Origin: Micromonospora sp. WMMD1102
GTDB lineage: Bacteria; Actinomycetota; Actinomycetes; Mycobacteriales; Micromonosporaceae
Reading direction: 5' to 3'
Assembly: GCF_029626265.1 (NCBI RefSeq)
Contig: NZ_JARUBN010000001.1
Location: 4,963,001 to 5,027,000 of the forward strand
Length of the DNA stretch: 64,000 bases
Shown here piece by piece: positions 1 to 8,133 of the stretch. The notes below the pieces were generated by a model that saw only the letters and a program-made list of their open reading frames with translations, ran no database searches and was not told the DNA's origin. The first letter of the stretch is position 1; the number at the start of each line of letters is the position of its first letter. Position numbers and translations under genes: made by a program.

Positions 1-456
1 CACCGTCTTGCGGATTTCCAGGCGGTCGGTCAGGCCGGCCACCTCGGCCTCCAGGGCGGCGATCTCCGAGTAGCGCGACAGCGCGATCTCGATCGCCGGC
101 ACCAGGTCGCTCTTCTGGAACGGCTTCACCAGGTATGCCATGGCGCCGGCCGCGCGGGCCCGCTCCACCAGGTCCCGCTGGCTGAACGCGGTGAGGATGA
201 CCACCGGGGCGATCCGGCCACCGGCGATCCGCTCCGCCGCGGCCAGCCCGTCCATGATGGGCATCTTGATGTCGAGGATGACGAGGTCGGGCTTCAGCTC
301 CTCGGCGAGCCGCACCGCAATCTCGCCGTCGCCCGCCTCCCCCACGACGTCGTAGCCCTCCTCGACCAGCATCTCGGCCAGGTCCAGCCGGATGAGCGCC
401 TCGTCCTCGGCGATCAACACCCGCCTACGCTCGGTACCAGCCTGAATGTCGGCCAC
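1..456 (-). CDS. pdtaR: ANTAR-type response regulator (PdtaR-like), 3' end outside window
   Basis: The 152 visible residues hold a complete CheY-like receiver: acidic pocket in LIAEDEALIR, phospho-acceptor Asp in DLVILDIKMP, Thr in VVILTAF and Lys in YLVKPF. A long helix starting SRYSEIAALE follows, as in regulators that end in an RNA-binding ANTAR domain; that domain lies beyond base 1. PdtaR-family proteins (Rv1626 in Mycobacterium) act as phosphorylation-controlled antiterminators that bind paired hairpins in nascent RNA, with a PdtaS-type kinase usually encoded elsewhere. GTG at 456 was chosen because it gives the short N-terminus typical of the family just before the receiver. It is transcribed away from the tRNA. 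Family assignment of the receiver is secure; the ANTAR output is inferred. Confidence 0.85.
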   Translation of the reverse strand, partial: MADIQAGTERRRVLIAEDEALIRLDLAEMLVEEGYDVVGEAGDGEIAVRLAEELKPDLVILDIKMPIMDGLAAAERIAGGRIAPVVILTAFSQRDLVERARAAGAMAYLVKPFQKSDLVPAIEIALSRYSEIAALEAEVAGLTDRLEIRKTV

Positions 457-542
457 GAGCCCCTACCCCCAACTACGTTTCCGACACCTGCCCAGCCGGG
501 TGTCGCCGCCCTCAGCGTAGTGGGTAGTCTTATCGACGCCAG

Positions 543-615
543 GCCCCTGTAGCCCAACGGCAGAGGCGCGATTCTCAAAAGATCGACAGTGTGGGTTCGA
601 ATCCCACCGGGGGCA
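543..615 (+). tRNA. tRNA-like gene with CAA anticodon (Leu codon TTG) but short variable loop
   Basis: A 73-base cloverleaf can be drawn. The acceptor stem GCCCCTG (543-549) pairs with CGGGGGC (608-614, one G-T pair). There is a 3-bp D stem with an AACGGCAGA loop. The anticodon stem CGATT/GATCG holds loop CTCAAAA (574-580), giving anticodon CAA. The T arm is GTGGG/CCCAC with loop TTCGAAT. CCA is not encoded. The variable loop is only 5 bases (586-590), whereas genuine tRNA-Leu genes are class II with a long variable arm, so aminoacylation identity is uncertain. tRNA genes are common integration sites, but no copy of the 3' end was noticed elsewhere in the window. Confidence 0.8.
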
Positions 616-630
616 CTGCACACATCCATG

Positions 631-652
631 TCATGCCTGTTCAAAGGCATGA
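631..652 (+). terminator. possible terminator hairpin of the tRNA gene
   Basis: TCATGCC (631-637) and GGCATGA (646-652) form a 7-bp hairpin with an 8-base loop, 16 bases after the tRNA 3' end. There is no U tract, so the terminator role is inferred from position only. Confidence 0.4.
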
Positions 653-805
653 TCACAATGACACTCGCCCGATCGCCCCGCTCGCCGCCGGCAGACCCGG
701 ACCGCCTCGGGCCGAGAAGTCGGTGCGGGAGCGGGCCGCCCGCGCAGCCGCCGGAGCGGCACCGCCGGACGAGGCAACGCCGATTCTCCGGTGTGATCCC
801 GGCAA

Positions 806-850
806 GGAAAGAGTTTTCCCGGCCGGCGTACGGCCAGGAAAGTGTTTTCC
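806..850. repeat. two copies of a GGAAA(N4)TTTCC palindrome, 31 bp apart
   Basis: GGAAAGAGTTTTCC (806-819) and GGAAAGTGTTTTCC (837-850) are near-identical imperfect palindromes, each followed by a CCCGG/CCGGCCG run. The 31-bp spacing is close to three helical turns, which would put two bound dimers on one DNA face. They lie more than 300 bp upstream of the next gene, so a regulatory role is only a guess. Confidence 0.4.
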
Positions 851-1110
851 CCGGCCGTTCGTCCCGCCATCCGGGCAACCGGCACATCGGGATCCGTTGA
901 TGGTTCGCCCCATCCGCAAGAAGCGCCGGTCAAAAAAGTGTTACGGGCGGTTCGCCCGATTGTCACGATCATCCACTTGCCACGTCCGGCGTGCCCGGCT
1001 CCGCCCCACCGGGCGCGAGCGGCGGAACCGAACCGGATGAATGAGGATCAATCTCCAGTAATCCATCGAGGTTGAGCACTGCGGAACACGGCCGTAACAT
1101 ACCGGCGCAC

Positions 1111-1124
1111 TGTTAGCGCTCACA
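1111..1124. promoter_or_regulatory. LacI-family-like operator upstream of the arabinofuranosidase gene
   Basis: TGTTAGCGCTCACA is a 14-base palindrome with one mismatched base pair, centred on GCGC in the style of LacI-family sites. It lies 53 bases before the ATG at 1177, where it could block transcription. Which regulator binds it is unknown; no LacI gene is adjacent, the nearest being at 44898 and 61027. Confidence 0.5.
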
Positions 1125-1142
1125 TGGAGCGACCTCCATGTG
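1121..1142. repeat. perfect inverted repeat before the arabinofuranosidase gene
   Basis: CACATGGA (1121-1128) and TCCATGTG (1135-1142) are perfectly inverted around a 6-base spacer, overlapping the LacI-like site by 4 bases. It could be a second operator or a leader hairpin ahead of the AGGAGG ribosome site at 1164-1169. Confidence 0.45.
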
Positions 1143-1176
1143 ACCGCAGGCCGCTGTCCCGTCAGGAGGATGTTTT

Positions 1177-2595
1177 ATGACTAGGTCCAGGGCGACCAAT
1201 GCCGGCCTGGCGTCGGCCGCCGTCGCGTTACTGGCGTCGTCCGCGGTTGTCGTGGCATTGCCGGCAGGTGCCGCGGCTGCCGGCTGCTCGGTGAACTATG
1301 CCGTGTCCTCGCAATGGCAGGGCGGATTCGGCGCCAACGTGTCGATCACGAACCTGGGCGACCCGCTGAACGGCTGGACGTTGACGTGGTCGTTCGGCGC
1401 CGGACAGACGGTGACGCAGGCGTGGAACACGACGCTGACGCAGAGTGGTTCGACGGTGACGGCAAGGAGCGTGAGTTACAACGGTTCGGTCGGCACCAAC
1501 GCCTCGGTGTCGTTCGGCTTCAACGGATCGTGGACCGGCAGCAACCCGGTGCCGACGAGCTTCGCCGTGAACGGCGTGACGTGCACCGGCGGCACCGTGC
1601 CGACCACCAACCCGACCAACCCGCCGACCAACCCCCCGACCAACCCGCCCACCCCGCCGCCGACCACGACCCCGCCGCCGACCGGTACGTGCAACCTGCC
1701 GTCGTCGTACCGGTGGTCGTCGACCGGTGCCCTGGCGCAGCCGAGGTCGGGTTGGGTGTCGTTGAAGGACTTCACCTACGCCCCCTACAACGGTCAGCAC
1801 CTCGTCTACGCCACCACGCACGACACCGGGACCTCGTGGGGGTCGATGAACTTCGGCCTGTTCTCCAACTGGAACCAGATGGGCTCGGCCAGCCAGAACG
1901 CGATGTCGTCCGGAACCGTCGCACCGTCGCTGTTCTACTTCGCCCCGCGCAACATCTGGGTGCTCGCCTACCAGTGGGGCGGGACCGCGTTCTCCTACCG
2001 CACCTCCAGCAACCCGACCAACGCCAACGGCTGGTCGGCCCAACAGACCCTGTCGACGGCGAGTATCTCCAACTCCGGGACCGGGCCGATCGACCAGGCC
2101 CTCATCGGCGACGACCAGAACATGTACCTGTTCTTCGCCGGGGACAACGGCCGTATCTACCGCTCCAGCATGCCGATCGGGAACTTCCCCGGCAGCTTCG
2201 GCTCCAACTACACCACGATCATGACCGACAGCACGAACAACCTCTTCGAGGCCGTCCAGGTCTACAAACTCCAGGGCCAGCAGCGGTACCTCATGATCGT
2301 CGAGGCGATCGGCTCGCAGGGTCGCTACTTCCGCTCCTTCACCGCGACCAGCCTCGGCGGCTCCTGGACCCCGAACGCCACCAGCGAGAGCAACCCCTTC
2401 GCCGGCAAGGCCAACAGCGGCGCCACCTGGACCAACGACATCAGCCACGGCGAGCTGATCCGGACCAACGCCGACCAGACCATGACCGTCGACCCCTGCA
2501 ACCTCCAACTCCTCTACCAGGGCCGCTCCCCCAACTCCGGCGGCGACTACGGCCTGCTGCCCTACCGCCCCGGACTCCTCACCCTGCAACGCTGA
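1177..2595 (+). CDS. secreted GH62 alpha-L-arabinofuranosidase with N-terminal CBM2
   Basis: A secreted enzyme expected to remove arabinose side chains from arabinoxylan or arabinan. A signal peptide covers about residues 1-36. A CBM2 module (about 37-136, bounded by Cys37 and Cys136, with conserved surface Trp47 and Trp68) should bind cellulose or xylan. A Pro/Thr/Asn linker (about 140-170) joins it to a GH62 five-bladed propeller (about 172-472). Family-pattern catalytic acids are Asp198 (LKDFTYAP), Asp306 (GPIDQALI) and Glu358 (NNLFEAVQ). The ATG is preceded by AGGAGG with 7-base spacing. Length and modules are those of full-length streptomycete GH62 enzymes. A strong hairpin follows, so it is probably monocistronic, controlled by the palindromes at 1111-1142. 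Confidence 0.93.
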   Translation: MTRSRATNAGLASAAVALLASSAVVVALPAGAAAAGCSVNYAVSSQWQGGFGANVSITNLGDPLNGWTLTWSFGAGQTVTQAWNTTLTQSGSTVTARSVSYNGSVGTNASVSFGFNGSWTGSNPVPTSFAVNGVTCTGGTVPTTNPTNPPTNPPTNPPTPPPTTTPPPTGTCNLPSSYRWSSTGALAQPRSGWVSLKDFTYAPYNGQHLVYATTHDTGTSWGSMNFGLFSNWNQMGSASQNAMSSGTVAPSLFYFAPRNIWVLAYQWGGTAFSYRTSSNPTNANGWSAQQTLSTASISNSGTGPIDQALIGDDQNMYLFFAGDNGRIYRSSMPIGNFPGSFGSNYTTIMTDSTNNLFEAVQVYKLQGQQRYLMIVEAIGSQGRYFRSFTATSLGGSWTPNATSESNPFAGKANSGATWTNDISHGELIRTNADQTMTVDPCNLQLLYQGRSPNSGGDYGLLPYRPGLLTLQR

Positions 2596-2653
2596 CCAAC
2601 CAACCAACCATCTGACCGTCTGACCCACGACCCGCCCGACGGGCCCGGGACGA

Positions 2654-2689
2654 ACAGGGCGGGCTCGGCACCAGCCGAGCCCGCCCTGT
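2654..2689. terminator. bidirectional terminator hairpin
   Basis: ACAGGGCGGGCTCGGC (2654-2669) pairs perfectly with its complement at 2674-2689 around loop ACCA: a 16-bp stem between two convergent genes. No U tract is present, as is common in high-GC actinobacteria. Confidence 0.85.
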
Positions 2690-2745
2690 CAGCTGCGGAG
2701 CCGGGACGACAGCGGCCGAATCGTCGCGCCGCTCGGCCCCGGGGT

Positions 2746-3768
2746 TCAGGGGCGGCCGGTGCTGCGCTGGTCGAGCTCGTCGGCCAACTCCATCCACACC
2801 CGGGCGCACTCCCTGGCGATCCGCTCGATCAGGATGGCGCAGTGCGGCGATACGTCGTCCACGGCCTGCCGCCACTCGGCCGGCGCGACCGTGCGGGTGC
2901 TCAGCCAGCGCAGCAGGTGCCGGCCCGACTCGGTGTACCGGAGCGAGGGGTCGCGCCGCAGACCCTCCAGCAGCGCCCGGATGTCCACCGGATCGAGCCC
3001 GGCGCCGCCGGCGGTACGCGATTCCGGGCGGCCGGCGGTGCCGCCGGCCGGGTCGCATCCGCCGCGTTGCCGGGGCGGCACCGGGTCCTGGCCGGCACGC
3101 ACCCGCGCCCGTACGTCCCGGGCCGTTCCGACCGAGATGCCGGCGGCCCTGGCGATCTCCCGCAGTGACAGGTCGGGCCGGGCGGCGATCACCTGGCTGG
3201 CCAGCCGGCGTCCTTCGGCGGCGTTCAGCGGCCTGGCCCGGCCGTCCCGGCCGATCCGGACCGGTGACGGCTGTACGGCCGACCTCAGCCGGATCGCCGC
3301 GACCGTCCTGGCGGCGAGGCCGGCGGTCGAGGCGATGGCCCGGTCGGACAGTTCCGGATGGGACTGGATGATCCGCCCCGCGGCGGCCTGGCGCTCGGCC
3401 AGGGTCAACGGCAGTCCGTGCGTGACGTTGGCCTGCACCGCCAACCAGAACGCATCCGCCTCGTCACCGTCGAAGAACTGTACGGCTATCCTGTCCCGAC
3501 CCATCAGCCGAGCCGCCGTCAGCCGGTGCATCCCGTCGATCACACGCATCGTCTGACGATGTACGTAGATCGCCGGGAGGCCCGCTTCCACTTCGGCGAG
3601 TACGCGCACGTGATCGGCGTCGATTCCGGTGAGTCGCGGCGAGTCGGCGGCTCGGAGCGCGGCCACGGCCACCTCGACGACCGGAATGCCTCGGGGATCT
3701 TCGGCGACGGCCCGTGCGCGGTCCACCTCGGCGGACGATAACTCGGCAACTGCGAAGTCGACAGCCAT
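2746..3768 (-). CDS. StrR-like ParB/HTH transcriptional regulator, orphan
   Basis: The 340-residue protein has a ParB-like N-terminal fold (about 25-115) with the signature MRVIDGMHRLTAARL and FFDGDEADAFWLAV. Two helix-turn-helix stretches follow, at about 139-162 (ELSDRAIASTAGLAARTV) and 198-222 (DLSLREIARAAGISVGTA). This layout is that of the StrR family (StrR, Bbr, NovG, Tei15-type), pathway-specific activators of streptomycin, glycopeptide and aminocoumarin clusters. No such cluster is in view, so its target is unknown. The C-terminal third is Arg/Pro/Gly-rich and lower complexity until about residue 265. The ATG at 3768 has GGAGG about 8 bases upstream. A plasmid-partition role is unlikely without parA. 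Confidence 0.8.
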   Translation of the reverse strand: MAVDFAVAELSSAEVDRARAVAEDPRGIPVVEVAVAALRAADSPRLTGIDADHVRVLAEVEAGLPAIYVHRQTMRVIDGMHRLTAARLMGRDRIAVQFFDGDEADAFWLAVQANVTHGLPLTLAERQAAAGRIIQSHPELSDRAIASTAGLAARTVAAIRLRSAVQPSPVRIGRDGRARPLNAAEGRRLASQVIAARPDLSLREIARAAGISVGTARDVRARVRAGQDPVPPRQRGGCDPAGGTAGRPESRTAGGAGLDPVDIRALLEGLRRDPSLRYTESGRHLLRWLSTRTVAPAEWRQAVDDVSPHCAILIERIARECARVWMELADELDQRSTGRP

Positions 3769-4203
3769 TCACTTCCTCCGTTCGATCAACCCGGCCGTGC
3801 AGCAGGTCGCGACAGAGGTCGTCGACCCGACAATTCACCAGCCAGTTCGGACCGCACGAGAACTCGCCGTTGTGGAATCGTCGGCACGACTCCACACCGA
3901 TGGAAGGAAATGATGTTTATGCGACGGCAGGCCCCCGTGCAATCGCTGTTGTAACCGTCTCCAACTGCGCCGTGATCAACCCTACCCTCCGGCACGAAGA
4001 GAACGCAATGGATCAATGCGCCGCGAAGCCTCCCCACCAGGGCCGCCTTGTCGCTCGGAAAAGGCGTCGGAGCAGCTTCTGACCACCCGTGGCCACCCGC
4101 CCGCGCCGTTGTCGGGCGCGGCGGCGGACGCGCTCGGATGTTCAACCGGATCCATCCGCAGTTGTACACCGCACGGTGGGCGCCGTCCCGCCGCCGGAGC
4201 CGG
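3769..4203. other. 435-base gap with no supported gene
   Basis: The part next to 3768 carries the promoter and ribosome site of the StrR-like gene and is less GC-rich than its surroundings (3870-3990). Open frames on both strands give arginine-rich, unrecognisable peptides without ribosome sites. No hairpin or repeat stands out. Confidence 0.5.
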
Positions 4204-4986
4204 TCAGGAGCGGTGGAGACGGTAGAGGACGGGATGGGGTGCGGTCCGGTGACGAGCGAAGGTGGCCAGGACGTAGCTCCGGAAGCTGGGCTTGAGGACC
4301 AGAGACGGCAGGATCTCCGTCAGCCGGGACCAGCGACAGTGGTTGACGAGGGTGAAGCCGACTCCGCTGCCGTCGACGGGCGCCAGGACGGTCGAGTTGT
4401 CCAGCCCCGTCTCCGCCTGGAACCACCCGGCCGTGTACTGCCAGGCGGCCAGGTTCTCGGTCACCCGGTCGGCGGTGAAGTAGTTGAACAGGAAGACTCC
4501 CTGACGGTCGTGATCCACCGGACCGATCCGCCGCACGTTGGACGCGGCGAAGGCCAGGACGTTGCCGTGGCTGCGCCGCGCTGTCCCGACCAGCTCCCGC
4601 ACGGGCGTACCGGAGAGGAGTCCAGCGGCGGCGGCGACCGACCCCAGCTCGACGAGGAGGACGACGTCGTACTCGGCGGCCGGTACCCGTTGACCGGGCA
4701 GGGCGCGGGTGCCCGGCGGGCGTACCAGGCCACGGAACGTGTCGGCCCGGGAGACGTCCGACCGGCCGCGCAGTACGGTGGCGACCTCCTCGACCTGGGC
4801 CAGCAGCTGTCGTCGTCGGGCGTTCGGCAGGGCGACGGGCCGCCGCCATCGCCCCGACGCGATCCCCACGAACACGAAGCCGGCGGCGGCGGGCTCGACC
4901 AGCCGGACGGCGGGCCATCGGGCCGGGTCGGCGGCCCGGGTCGAGCCGGGTCGCGGGTCATGGCGTGCAGCACTGTCCTCGGTCAT
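4204..4986 (-). CDS. conserved hypothetical protein, possible dimeric alpha/beta-barrel
   Basis: I do not recognise this 260-residue protein with confidence. It has no signal peptide or membrane segment. The middle and end alternate beta-strand and helix stretches (AEYDVVLLVELGS, GVFLFNYFTADR, SGVGFTLVNHCRW, FRSYVLATFARH) and look like two ferredoxin-like halves, as in EthD or antibiotic-monooxygenase folds. The start is uncertain: ATG at 4986 is used, and GTG at 5007 is possible. Its 5' end overlaps the 3' end of the upstream EamA transporter gene by about 29 bases, so the two are very probably cotranscribed and translationally coupled, hinting that it handles the exported compound. Confidence 0.6.
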   Translation of the reverse strand: MTEDSAARHDPRPGSTRAADPARWPAVRLVEPAAAGFVFVGIASGRWRRPVALPNARRRQLLAQVEEVATVLRGRSDVSRADTFRGLVRPPGTRALPGQRVPAAEYDVVLLVELGSVAAAAGLLSGTPVRELVGTARRSHGNVLAFAASNVRRIGPVDHDRQGVFLFNYFTADRVTENLAAWQYTAGWFQAETGLDNSTVLAPVDGSGVGFTLVNHCRWSRLTEILPSLVLKPSFRSYVLATFARHRTAPHPVLYRLHRS

Positions 4987-5968
4987 GCGAGTAGGACCCG
5001 TGGGCACCCCCGGAACGTGACATGGGTCGGGGTCGCCGTTCCTGTCGGTGCACCGCCACCCCGGCGACGACCAGGGCCACCCCGAGGGCTTCGAGCGCCG
5101 TGGGGACCTGCGCCAGGACGACGACGCCGACCACCGTGGCGGTGGCCGGCAGCAGGGTGAGCATCAGCGCGAAGGTGGCTCGGGAGAGTCGGGCCATCGC
5201 CAACTGGTCGCACACGTAGGGGATCACCGACGAGCAGACGCCGACCCCGAGCCCGGCGGCGAGCAGCACCGGCTCGTCGAGCCCCGCCGCGACCTGGTCG
5301 AACCCGAACGGGCTGACCAGGACGACCGCGACGAGCATCGCGGCAGCCAACCGGTGGATGCCCGTCGTGCCGCCGGCCGCGGCCACCCGGTGCCCGAGGA
5401 CGACGTAGAGCAGGAACAGTACGCAGTTCAGGCCCGCGAACACGAAGCCGAGGGGCTCGTCGACGAGCCGGGCGTCGGCGAGCAGGGCCACGCCCCCGAA
5501 GGCGGTCAGGAAGGCCAGCAGGTTGCGCCGGGTCCGGACCCCGACGGCGGCCAGCAGCACCGGGCCCAGGAACTCGACCGCGCTGACGGTGGCCAGCGGC
5601 AACCGCTCCAGAGCGAGGTAGAAGCTGCTGTTCATCAGCCCGAGGACCACGCCCAGGGCAACCAGCAGGCGCCGCTGCGGCCAGCTCGACGCGGCGAACA
5701 CCCGCCACGGCCGGGCCCAGACCGCGAACACCAGCGCGGCGGCGGCGATCCGCAGCCAGGCGACACCGAGTACGTCGAGCCGGGCGAAGAGGAGCACCGC
5801 GAAGGCCGGCCCGAGATTGTGGAACAGCGCGCTGGTGGCGAAGTAGGCAGCGGCCGGGACCCGATCGGCCGGGCCCGCCCGCCCGGCCGGCGGGACCGAA
5901 CTGCCGGCGGAGGCCGGGGCGGTGGTGGACACCGACCTATTATCGAAAGGCCCGCGCTTCGGATCCAT
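4958..5968 (-). CDS. EamA/DMT-family exporter (RhtA-like)
   Basis: An inner-membrane transporter of the drug/metabolite superfamily, probably an amino-acid or metabolite exporter. After a soluble 35-residue N-terminus there are about ten hydrophobic helices in two EamA halves, with the second half starting near TGIHRLAAAMLVAVVLV. The first-half motif LMNSSFYLALERLPLATVSA resembles RhtA-type exporters of threonine and homoserine. The C-terminus is short and Arg-rich. It is divergent from an Lrp/AsnC regulator gene only 29 bases away, a common pairing in which the Lrp protein senses an amino acid and controls its exporter. Confidence 0.85.
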   Translation of the reverse strand: MDPKRGPFDNRSVSTTAPASAGSSVPPAGRAGPADRVPAAAYFATSALFHNLGPAFAVLLFARLDVLGVAWLRIAAAALVFAVWARPWRVFAASSWPQRRLLVALGVVLGLMNSSFYLALERLPLATVSAVEFLGPVLLAAVGVRTRRNLLAFLTAFGGVALLADARLVDEPLGFVFAGLNCVLFLLYVVLGHRVAAAGGTTGIHRLAAAMLVAVVLVSPFGFDQVAAGLDEPVLLAAGLGVGVCSSVIPYVCDQLAMARLSRATFALMLTLLPATATVVGVVVLAQVPTALEALGVALVVAGVAVHRQERRPRPMSRSGGAHGSYSHDRGQCCTP

Positions 5969-5997
5969 GACATGTTGTGAACCGACGGAGGATTCTG

Positions 5998-6492
5998 ATG
6001 GCCAAAGGGAAGCCCGGTCGAGCTGAATTCCTCCGAAGCGGAAAATCGGATCTGGATCCGCTCAGCCGGCGGCTGCTCGCCGAACTGACGACCGATCCGC
6101 GCAGTTCGGTGACCGCGCTGGCGCGTACCCTCGGCGTCTCGACGCCGACCGTCCGGGACCGCCTCCGGCAGCTCGAGGAGTCGGGGGTGATCCGGGGCTA
6201 CCGGGTGGACATCGATCCCGCCGCCGTCGGACTTCCGGTGTCCGCCTGGGTACGGGTGCGGCCCGGTCCGGGGCAACTCGATCGGGTGGTGGCACTCGCC
6301 CGACGCAGGCCCGAGGTGAGCGAGTGCCACCGGGTCACCGGTGAGGACTGCTTCCTCCTGCGCGTGCACGTGCCCGACGTCGAGGACCTGGCGCCCGTAC
6401 TCGACGAGTTCCTCCTGCACGGCACCACCACCAGCGCGATCGTCGTCTCCACGCCGGTGCCGCCCCGCCCGACGCTGCCCGCACCGAACTGA
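5998..6492 (+). CDS. Lrp/AsnC-family transcriptional regulator
   Basis: A 164-residue protein with an N-terminal winged HTH (SVTALARTLGVSTPTVRDRL, about residues 37-56) and a C-terminal RAM ligand-binding domain (SAWVRVRPGPGQLDRVVALA through VLDEFLLHGTTTSAIV). Lrp/AsnC proteins sense amino acids and usually control a neighbouring transporter or metabolic gene. ATG at 5998 was preferred over GTG at 5977 because GGAGG ends 6 bases before it. Its divergence from the EamA exporter at 5968 strongly suggests it regulates that gene. Confidence 0.88.
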   Translation: MAKGKPGRAEFLRSGKSDLDPLSRRLLAELTTDPRSSVTALARTLGVSTPTVRDRLRQLEESGVIRGYRVDIDPAAVGLPVSAWVRVRPGPGQLDRVVALARRRPEVSECHRVTGEDCFLLRVHVPDVEDLAPVLDEFLLHGTTTSAIVVSTPVPPRPTLPAPN

Positions 6493-6552
6493 CGCTGCCC
6501 GCACGGACCGGCGGTGCGGACGTCCGGCGCGGGCCGTGCGGGCCCGCCGGGG

Positions 6553-6909
6553 TCACCGCAGGAACGACCACCAGGTGACCGCGACACAGATCAGCAGCAT
6601 CCCGGTGGCGTTCAGGAACAGGTCCCGGCCGAGGTCGCGGCGCCGGACGTGCATGGCGATGGCGACCACGAAATAGACCACCAGGGCAGACGACGTGACC
6701 AGCCCCAGGTACGGCACGACGATGCCGAGCAGCAGGCCGGCGGCGGCGGCGAGCTTCACCGGGGTCAACAGTCGCCAGTACCGGCGGGGAAACCCGACGT
6801 TGGTCAGGCAGCGGCGCACGAAACCGACCGGCCGCACGCAGAAGAACGCGTCGACGAGTTGGACGAGGGCCAGCGCGACGACCGGCCACACCGGATCCGG
6901 CAGTCTCAT
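6553..6909 (-). CDS. DoxX-like small membrane protein
   Basis: A 118-residue protein with four hydrophobic helices (starting VWPVVALALVQLVDAFF, LAAAAGLLLGIVVPYLG, SALVVYFVVAIAMHV and LFLNATGMLLICVAVTW). This is the DoxX/DUF4267-like fold of small quinone-associated or detoxification membrane proteins. ATG at 6909 was chosen over an upstream GTG because a GGGGGAG ribosome site lies 8 bases before it and the protein then starts at the first helix. It is divergent from an ECF41 sigma factor gene, and DoxX-like genes are frequent partners of such sigma factors. Confidence 0.75.
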   Translation of the reverse strand: MRLPDPVWPVVALALVQLVDAFFCVRPVGFVRRCLTNVGFPRRYWRLLTPVKLAAAAGLLLGIVVPYLGLVTSSALVVYFVVAIAMHVRRRDLGRDLFLNATGMLLICVAVTWWSFLR

Positions 6910-7026
6910 CGCGGTCGTCTCCCCCGCCCGGTCGGTATGCCTGCCGGGCACGGCGGGTGGCTCCGCATCGGGTAGCGCATCTGTCTCTGCTCCTCACCTC
7001 ACGGTTGTCGTACCTTCCGGAAGAAG

Positions 7027-7053
7027 GACACCGGCGGGGGGCGGATCGTGACA
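7027..7053 (-). promoter_or_regulatory. candidate ECF41-type promoter for the DoxX-like gene
   Basis: On the minus strand TGTCACG (7053-7047) is followed after 16 bases by TGTC (7030-7027). Described ECF41 promoters have TGTCACA and CGTC with about this spacing. It points to the DoxX-like gene 117 bases downstream. Only two short elements support it. Confidence 0.4.
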
Positions 7054-7175
7054 TCACACCTGCCGGCAACGCTCCCGGCACCGATTCCAGGCATCCTGAA
7101 GGCTGTTTCGAGGCGGGTGCCGGATAGTTGGTGCGAGCCATGCCGTGTGTCCTGGCGACTGGAGGCGGACCAGCA

Positions 7176-8099
7176 GTGACGGGAGCCGACGACGACGTCG
7201 ACGAGAGCGCCACCAGGGCGTTCGTCGAGAATCGCCGCAGAATCCTGGCGATCGCCTACGGCATCCTCGGCACCCTGACCGATGCCGAGGAGGTCGCCCA
7301 GGACGCCTGGATCAGATGGTCGAACGTGCCCGTCGACGACGTGCGCGATCCGCGCGCCTACCTGACCCGGATGGCCAGCCGGCTGGCGCGCAACCGGCTC
7401 CGGGACAATCTCGCGCGCCGCGAGACGTACGTCGGTCCCTGGTTGCCCGAGCCGGTCGCCACCGGCCCGGACGCGGCGCGGTACGTCGAGCGCGCGGACG
7501 AGGTGTCGATGGCGCTGCTCGTCGTACTGGAGACGCTGACCCCGACCCAACGTGCCGTCTTCGTGCTCCGCGAGGTGTTCGGGTACTCGTACCGGGAGAT
7601 CGCCGACTATCTCGGCGGTTCCGAGCCGAGCGTCCGGCAGATGGCCAACCGGGCACGGGCGGACGTCCGCGCCCGCCGCTCGCGCTTCGAGACCGACCGT
7701 CGCCGGCATGCCGAGATCACCCGGCGCTTCCTGCGGGCCTGTTCCAGTGGCAACGTCGACGAGCTGATCGAGGCGATGAGCGCGGAGGCCACGCTGCTCG
7801 CCGACGGCGGTGGCCGGGTCGGGGCCGCCCGGCAACCGGTGGTGGGGCCCGAGAAGGTGGCCCGGCTGCTGGTGGCGCTCGCCACGGGCCCGGGGCACGG
7901 GATCCGGATGCGGATGGTCGAGGCCAACGGCCAGCCGGCGCTGGTCGGCTGGGCGGATTCGGGCATCGCCGTCTCCGTACACCTCGTGCTCGCCGACGAC
8001 CGGGTGGAGCAGGTACTCATGATCCGGAATCCCGCCAAGTTGGGCGGCCTCGGCTCGGCGGAGCCGGCTGGTGCTCCGGGCTGGTCCCGGCGCCGCTGA
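7176..8099 (+). CDS. ECF41-family RNA polymerase sigma factor (SigJ-like) with SnoaL-like C-terminus
   Basis: A 307-residue sigma factor. Regions 2 and 4 cover about 11-75 and 112-165 (RRILAIAYGILGTLTDAEEV; LTPTQRAVFVLREVFGYSY). A SnoaL-like/NTF2-fold extension follows (about 178-295). The ECF41 hallmarks are present: WLPEP in the linker (89-93), DGGGR (210-214) and a terminal NPAKL (285-289). In this group the C-terminal domain replaces an anti-sigma factor by controlling sigma activity directly. GTG at 7176 is preferred (GGAGG at 7161-7165) over the in-frame GTG at 7128. Expected target: its own divergent neighbour, the DoxX-like gene. Confidence 0.9.
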   Translation: MTGADDDVDESATRAFVENRRRILAIAYGILGTLTDAEEVAQDAWIRWSNVPVDDVRDPRAYLTRMASRLARNRLRDNLARRETYVGPWLPEPVATGPDAARYVERADEVSMALLVVLETLTPTQRAVFVLREVFGYSYREIADYLGGSEPSVRQMANRARADVRARRSRFETDRRRHAEITRRFLRACSSGNVDELIEAMSAEATLLADGGGRVGAARQPVVGPEKVARLLVALATGPGHGIRMRMVEANGQPALVGWADSGIAVSVHLVLADDRVEQVLMIRNPAKLGGLGSAEPAGAPGWSRRR

Positions 8100-8133
8100 C
8101 CCGGCACCGCCCAACGGCTGTGCCGACCACTCG

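Larger units (their letters stand above)
616..1176. other. 560-base intergenic region with no supported gene
   Basis: Several frames are open here on both strands, but none has a convincing ribosome site, codon pattern or recognisable protein. The stretch holds a possible tRNA terminator, a pair of GGAAA(N4)TTTCC palindromes, a LacI-like operator and a long inverted repeat just before the arabinofuranosidase gene. It most likely works as tRNA 3' flank plus an extended upstream regulatory region for the gene at 1177. Confidence 0.6.

Noticed and set aside
589..1123. Several short open frames after the tRNA on both strands
   Set aside because: Arg/Pro-rich products, no ribosome sites, mutually overlapping, and one begins inside the tRNA.
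3786..4169. 127-codon minus-strand frame upstream of the hypothetical gene
   Set aside because: No ribosome site and no recognisable pattern; it would overlap the promoter of the StrR-like gene.
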